A stretch of DNA of 64,000 bases, taken from the NCBI GenBank assembly GCA_009781475.1, contig WQYB01000003.1, forward strand, positions 25,488-89,487. Reading direction: 5' to 3'. Shown here in pieces: positions 60,938 through 64,000 of this stretch. Numbering within the stretch: the stretch's first letter is position 1; each line of letters begins with the position of its first letter. Under the pieces are notes generated by a model, which was not told where the DNA came from, searched no databases, and saw nothing but the letters and a program-made list of their open reading frames with translations. The position numbers and the translations under genes were made by a program. This stretch comes from Treponema sp. GTDB taxonomy: Bacteria > Spirochaetota > Spirochaetia > Treponematales > Breznakiellaceae.

Positions 60938-61471
60938 ATGAACAGCGAGCAAAAGCCGAAAGGCAAAGGTAAATTAATTAAACAGCATGTAGTTTCTGTA
61001 CTTGTGGAAAACAGAGCCGGAACCTTAAGCAGAGTATCAGGACTTTTCAGCCGGCGCGGTTTTAACATTGACAGTTTGACAGTGGGGGAAACAGAAGATC
61101 CTTCCATTTCCAGAATGACAATTGCAGTAACCGGCGAAGAGCGTATACTCGACCAAATAATTAAACAACTTGAAAAACTTGTTGATGTTATCGCTGTAAA
61201 AGGTCTTGATGCTTCAACATGCCTTCGCCGCGAGATCATGCTTGTTAAAATCGGCGCAGACGAAAAAAATCGCCCTGCTGTTTTGGAAATTGCCGGCATT
61301 TTCCGCGCCCGTATTGTCGATGTTTCTCAATCTACAATCACAATAGAAGCCACAGGCAATTTGGAAAAACTAAACGGTTTACTTTTACTTTTACGCCCCC
61401 ACGGCATACTTGAACTTGCCCGCACAGGAATGGTCGCGCTTGAACGCGGAGCAGATGTATTGTCGGTGTGA
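60938..61471 (+). CDS. ilvN: Acetolactate synthase small (regulatory) subunit
   Basis: The product is 177 aa. The N-terminal ACT domain is clear (VVSVLVENRAGTLSRVSGLFSRRGFNIDSLTV), and the C-terminal half matches IlvH/IlvN (REIMLVKIGA, ILELARTGMVALERG). It binds valine and controls the catalytic subunit IlvB in branched-chain amino-acid synthesis. No ilvB or other ilv gene is in the window, so it is separated from its partner. Confidence 0.93.
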   Translation: MNSEQKPKGKGKLIKQHVVSVLVENRAGTLSRVSGLFSRRGFNIDSLTVGETEDPSISRMTIAVTGEERILDQIIKQLEKLVDVIAVKGLDASTCLRREIMLVKIGADEKNRPAVLEIAGIFRARIVDVSQSTITIEATGNLEKLNGLLLLLRPHGILELARTGMVALERGADVLSV

Positions 61472-61485
61472 CGAAGAAGTGAATA

Positions 61486-62028
61486 GTGAAAAAAATATGC
61501 GGTTATATATGTCTATGTTTTTTGATTTTATTTATTATTTCATGTGATTATGGGTCTTCTCTTATTATTAAGAATAATTCTAACATTAAATTATTAATAG
61601 AAATAAATACAACTTTTGACACTAATATTAAATATTTAACAACCTATGAAAATGGTGAAACATATGGTCGTATTGATTGGAAATCCATATATCCAGAACG
61701 AGTCGGTGGTTTTACGTTATTAATAACTCCATTTGAATTAGATATAGATAATGATATTAAAATCATAAGTTTACTAGGACAGATAATAAACGAATTTGAA
61801 TATGGTTCTGTAAAATCAAAAGATGATATAAAAAAAACAATTGATGAAATATTTTTAGAAATAAATATTTATTATGAAGACGAAAATGAAAAAATATTAT
61901 TGTATGATAAATCTTATTTTTTAAATGAAGATATTATTGAAATAAGAGAACAAAGATTTCCTACAGGAAAAAAAGGATTATATGATATCATTTTACATAT
62001 TAATAATCATGAAGTGTTGGAAAACTGA
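61486..62028 (+). CDS. Small lipoprotein of unknown function
   Basis: The product is 180 aa from a GTG start. The signal peptide ends in the lipobox LFIISCDYG. The mature part is AT-codon-biased, rich in Ile, Asn, Asp and Lys. Its opening (SSLIIKNNSNIKLLIEINTTFD) has the same pattern as the lipoprotein at 62970 (FFFIIENRLGESIDLNFSII), so they may be distant paralogues. It is the first member of the small exported-protein array at the end of the window. Confidence 0.65.
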   Translation: MKKICGYICLCFLILFIISCDYGSSLIIKNNSNIKLLIEINTTFDTNIKYLTTYENGETYGRIDWKSIYPERVGGFTLLITPFELDIDNDIKIISLLGQIINEFEYGSVKSKDDIKKTIDEIFLEINIYYEDENEKILLYDKSYFLNEDIIEIREQRFPTGKKGLYDIILHINNHEVLEN

Positions 62029-62069
62029 AAGATTGATAAAATATCAGAAAAGTATGCTGTTATACTCTT

Positions 62070-62215
62070 ACAGGCGTGAGCGAAAATCCACTTCGGCGAC
62101 ATATGGCTGCGTCATAAAAAGTTAATAACAATTTTGATCGCGAAAGCGATCCGTCGTAGATTAGCCGAATGTTACAGCCATCCGGAGCCGGAGGGGAGGT
62201 TTCGCGCAAGCCTGT
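62070..62215. repeat. Large structured repeat element (GCAGCCATATG family)
   Basis: The outer arms ACAGGCGTGAGCGAAA (62070-62085) and TTTCGCGCAAGCCTGT (62200-62215) pair at 14 of 16 positions. Inside are TTCGGC/GCCGAA, ATGGCTG/CAGCCAT and a perfect GATCGC-GAAA-GCGATC hairpin. The first two pairs cross, so they form a pseudoknot or alternatives. The segment GCGACATATGGCTGC matches the reverse strand of the element at 18898-18968. Confidence 0.65.
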
Positions 62216-62282
62216 GAAAAATATTAAAAATGTGTTATATTATATATAATGGAGTTATTATGAAAAATGTTTTTGTGCTTAT
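62204..62282 (+). repeat. Duplicated leader/promoter/signal-peptide segment (copy 1)
   Basis: This segment (GCGCAAGCCTGTGAAAAAT, TGTTATATTATATATAATGG, then ATGAAAAATGTTTTTGTGC) recurs almost unchanged at 63798-63876. It includes the extended -10, the Shine-Dalgarno GGAG and the first codons of two otherwise different genes. Confidence 0.85.
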
Positions 62283-62781
62283 CCTTTGTTTATTTATATG
62301 TTCTATAGCAGTTTCGCAGGAAAATGCTGTCGTCAGTAGTAATGGCGTATCATCATTTTCGTATAATAATTATACATTTATTATATGTTTATACAATGAT
62401 TATGAACGTGCAATGGAAATATGGGATACCTCAAAAAGCCCGCCTGTGATGCCGCCTGTTTCAACAAGAGTAACAAGAACGAGTTTTATTATGCCTTTTG
62501 TAATATTTGGAACAGACAGGAATGGAACTGTTAACTTAACATATGATGTAAAAGTACTGCAGCCTGATAATACATTTTCATCAAAAGATGAAATAGATAA
62601 GATAAGAATTGCTCAAAGAGCAGTTAATGGAATGGTATTATACAGAGCAGATGAATTATTGGCTTTTTATTTTCCAGGTAGTGAATACAGGACAGGAAAG
62701 TATCAATTTCACATTAATATAAGAGAAAACGGGGAAGTAATATATACATGTATTATGGAATTTGAGCTTTCGGAAAGATAA
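62260..62781 (+). CDS. Small exported protein of unknown function
   Basis: The product is about 173 aa from ATG 62260 (GGAG 5 nt upstream); the tracked start at 62230 is in the promoter. The signal peptide is MKNVFVLILCLFICSIAVSQE with no conserved lipobox Cys at the cleavage site, so the protein is probably periplasmic or secreted. The mature part looks like a beta-sandwich (VNLTYDVKVLQPDNTF, GKYQFHINIRENGEVIYTCIMEFEL). The family is not recognised. The signal peptide and leader are shared with the gene at 63854. Confidence 0.6.
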   Translation: MKNVFVLILCLFICSIAVSQENAVVSSNGVSSFSYNNYTFIICLYNDYERAMEIWDTSKSPPVMPPVSTRVTRTSFIMPFVIFGTDRNGTVNLTYDVKVLQPDNTFSSKDEIDKIRIAQRAVNGMVLYRADELLAFYFPGSEYRTGKYQFHINIRENGEVIYTCIMEFELSER

Positions 62782-62788
62782 AGTTTTT

Positions 62789-62828
62789 CCAGCATTTTTC
62801 TGAACAGCGGCAAACACCGCCTGTACTA
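62789..62828. repeat. CTGAACAGCGG...CGCCTGTACTA repeat (copy 1)
   Basis: CCAGCATTTTTCTGAACAGC followed by GG, and CGCCTGTACTA, recur at 63691-63730. The core folds as ACAGCGG-CAAACA-CCGCCTGT, with one bulged C on the right arm. It lies just after the stop of the exported-protein gene. Confidence 0.65.
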
Positions 62829-62871
62829 TGTAAATTTTATTTGTATATATGTTTCCTCATAAAATTATCTA

Positions 62872-62973
62872 TTGACAAAACAGGCTTTACGACCAGAGAT
62901 TGAAGCGGATCTACTTGATAGAGTTAATGTTATATGGGAGAATAGGAAAATAAAGAGTAGGACATATTTTTGA
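62872..62973 (+). other. Short open frame, possible gene remnant
   Basis: A 33-codon frame opens at TTG 62872 (LTKQALRPEIEADLLDRV...). Its TGA overlaps the TTG start of the next lipoprotein gene. The sequence looks like coding sequence but has no Shine-Dalgarno. It may be the tail of a lost gene. Confidence 0.3.
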
Positions 62974-63374
62974 ATAGATTTTTAATAATTTCTGTATCTT
63001 TTCTCTGTTTTTTATTAATGAGTTGTACGCCAGGGTTTTTCTTTATAATTGAAAATAGATTGGGAGAATCAATAGACTTGAATTTTTCTATTATTGACGA
63101 TCTTTTAGATTCTAGTATTGAAAAAACATATCAAGGAAGACTAGAAAATAAGGAGCATTTAGTTGTTGATTTCTCATCACAAGCATTTTTTAATATAGGT
63201 ATTGATAGAGAAGATTATGTAAATACTGAAATATTTTTATCGATATTTGAAAATATAATTATTAAAACTACAGATACTGATACTACGTTTAATAAAAATG
63301 AGTTGTCTTTTTTTAAAGTTAAGCATTATAGAAAGAATAACGCAAATTTTTATATTCTAGTGATAGAAAATTAG
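62970..63374 (+). CDS. Small lipoprotein of unknown function
   Basis: The product is 134 aa. A TTG start is followed by a signal peptide with lipobox FLLMSCTPG. The mature region begins FFFIIENRLGESIDLNFSII, echoing the layout of the 61486 lipoprotein. It is very AT-rich. No family is recognised. Confidence 0.6.
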   Translation: MNRFLIISVSFLCFLLMSCTPGFFFIIENRLGESIDLNFSIIDDLLDSSIEKTYQGRLENKEHLVVDFSSQAFFNIGIDREDYVNTEIFLSIFENIIIKTTDTDTTFNKNELSFFKVKHYRKNNANFYILVIEN

Positions 63375-63519
63375 ATCATCGAAGTGTCAAGAAACCAAAA
63401 GATTGATAGAAAGTGACAGATACGCAAATGTATCAGACACCAAATCTTTATAGTGTCGTTAGCTGTCATGGTACAATATATCTAACATAAGTAATTGTAA
63501 ATTTCATTGTACAGGCGGA

Positions 63520-63558
63520 GCAGGGGCTGGGCAGAAAAATATTTCTGGAGCTCCCTGC
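63520..63558. repeat. Compound hairpin
   Basis: GCAGGGGCT (63520-63528) pairs with AGCTCCCTGC (63549-63558) with one bulge. It encloses a perfect CAGAAA-AATA-TTTCTG stem (63532-63547). Confidence 0.65.
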
Positions 63559-63604
63559 GACAGGAGACATGTATACAAGCAACGAAAATTAGAGAGAATA
63601 AATG

Positions 63605-63669
63605 TTCTGCGTCAAAAATGCATATAGCTTTCTAGGTAAATAAATTCATTTTTCATTTTTGATGCAGAA
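63605..63669. repeat. 16-bp inverted repeat
   Basis: TTCTGCGTCAAAAATG (63605-63620) and CATTTTTGATGCAGAA (63654-63669) pair along 16 positions with one G-U, around a 33-nt AT-rich loop. Confidence 0.7.
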
Positions 63670-63684
63670 TGGCTCCGAAAGCAG

Positions 63685-63748
63685 GTTCATCCAGTGTTTT
63701 TCTGAACAGCGGAATGTTTCGCCTGTACTATACTAGCGCTGGATGAAC
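63685..63748. repeat. 12-bp stem enclosing repeat copy 2
   Basis: GTTCATCCAGTG (63685-63696) pairs with CGCTGGATGAAC (63737-63748) with one G-U. The loop carries the second CTGAACAGCGG...CGCCTGTACTA copy. Confidence 0.7.
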
Positions 63749-63797
63749 TATAAAGGATTGTCGAATTTTCAGCCATCTCTAGCCTGCGGGGGTTTTT

Positions 63798-63876
63798 GCG
63801 CAAGCCTGTGAAAAATGATAAAAATATGTTATATTATATATAATGGAGTTAAAATGAAAAATGTTTTTGTGCTTAT
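63798..63876 (+). repeat. Duplicated leader/promoter/signal-peptide segment (copy 2)
   Basis: Second copy of the segment at 62204-62282, with TATGTTATATTATATATAAT and GGAG before ATG 63854. Identity extends through the first nine codons, after which the two genes diverge. Confidence 0.85.
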
Positions 63877-64000
63877 TCTTATATTTTTTATTTTTATACA
63901 AGCGTGCACATCAATAAAAACTGAAAAGCTGGAAACTGAAGCAAAAACTAAATCATATACGCTTGATGATTTTTCAAAAGTTGTTATTGGAATGACTTAC
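63854..64000 (+). CDS. Lipoprotein, BamE/SmpA-like start (runs off window edge)
   Basis: Only the first 49 codons are in the window. MKNVFVLILIFFIFIQACTS gives a signal peptide with a good lipobox (IQAC). The following DDFSKVVIGMTY resembles the start of BamE/SmpA-like small lipoprotein domains, which is tentative. The first nine residues are the same as in the gene at 62260 because of the duplicated leader. Confidence 0.65.
   Translation, partial: MKNVFVLILIFFIFIQACTSIKTEKLETEAKTKSYTLDDFSKVVIGMTY

Larger units (their letters stand above)
63375..63853 (+). other. Non-coding stretch full of inverted repeats
   Basis: No gene is seen in about 480 bp. It contains a GTGACAGATAC/GTATCAGACACC motif (about 63412-63441), a compound hairpin (63520-63558), a 16-bp inverted repeat (63605-63669), a 12-bp stem enclosing the CTGAACAGCGG repeat (63685-63748), and then the duplicated promoter segment. 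Confidence 0.75.

Noticed and set aside
63440-63500. ATCTAAC as an integron attC core site (RYYYAAC)
   Set aside because: No matching GTTRRRY partner is found at attC distance, so a single 7-mer is not evidence; the integron idea is kept only as a testable hypothesis.

Overview
The window reads as chromosome of an AT-rich spirochaete, most likely a Treponema-like, host-associated anaerobe. The pointers are: many lipoproteins with relaxed spirochaetal lipoboxes; a PUR-domain nucleic-acid-binding protein of the Borrelia BpuR type; MurA with Asp instead of the catalytic Cys (known from Borrelia, Chlamydia and mycobacteria); many TPR periplasmic proteins; sugar ABC transport parts; and oxaloacetate decarboxylase alpha/gamma subunits. 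The genus is an inference from gene content, not from a search.

Layout. 1-13.5 kb: the 5' part of an alpha-2-macroglobulin-like lipoprotein, murA, rmuC, a putative outer-membrane protein, a TraB/TPR pair, a large membrane-anchored periplasmic protein with a second TPR protein, a CNNM/CBS protein and a degenerate HD-GYP protein. 13.5-17.6 kb: a structured non-coding stretch (a candidate small RNA with its own terminator and a second long inverted repeat), then a MsmX/UgpC-type ABC ATPase with a promoter and a perfect palindromic operator, a sugar-binding protein and a REC-HD-GYP regulator. 17.6-20.7 kb: a toxin-antitoxin island (AbrB-PIN, orphan RHH, YefM-RelE, HicB, XRE) in which copies of the 3' end of the XRE gene sit between the modules. 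20.7-24.5 kb: a beta-propeller lipoprotein gene split by two frameshifts, and a DUF4143 ATPase bordered by a repeated GTGAC-n-GACACC motif. 24.5-31.5 kb: a TPR/M20 peptidase/YfcC/YjbQ operon and two tandem PocR-AraC regulators.

31.7-38.4 kb is one tight gene series: phosphohexomutase, PUR-domain protein with a basic RG-rich tail, DUF4384 lipoprotein, CHASE2-adenylate cyclase, and a caspase fused to a formylglycine-enzyme-like domain. The last three overlap and are the best candidate here for an unusual signalling system. 38.4-47.8 kb holds rnhB (with an intergenic repeat inserted in frame), a purine phosphoribosyltransferase, a rhomboid protease, exonuclease III, a second DUF4143 ATPase, a MATE transporter, an Mbeg1-like hydrolase, cardiolipin synthase and a YciO-like protein. 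48-60 kb holds a sigma-70-family factor behind a textbook sigma-54 promoter (recalling the Borrelia RpoN-RpoS cascade), an RNB-family RNase with an N-terminal frameshift, a giant Lhr-type helicase, oadA/oadG, lgt and a MinD/FlhG-like ATPase. 60-64 kb holds a DUF4398 lipoprotein, an orphan ilvN, and an AT-rich array of small exported proteins separated by related, highly structured repeats.

Recurrent themes. At least seven genes have a -10 box only 5-8 nt before the ATG and no Shine-Dalgarno, suggesting leaderless mRNAs. Stop/start fusions of the forms TAATG and TAAAATG are frequent. At least three dispersed repeat families are visible. No tRNA, rRNA, CRISPR array or complete insertion sequence was recognised.
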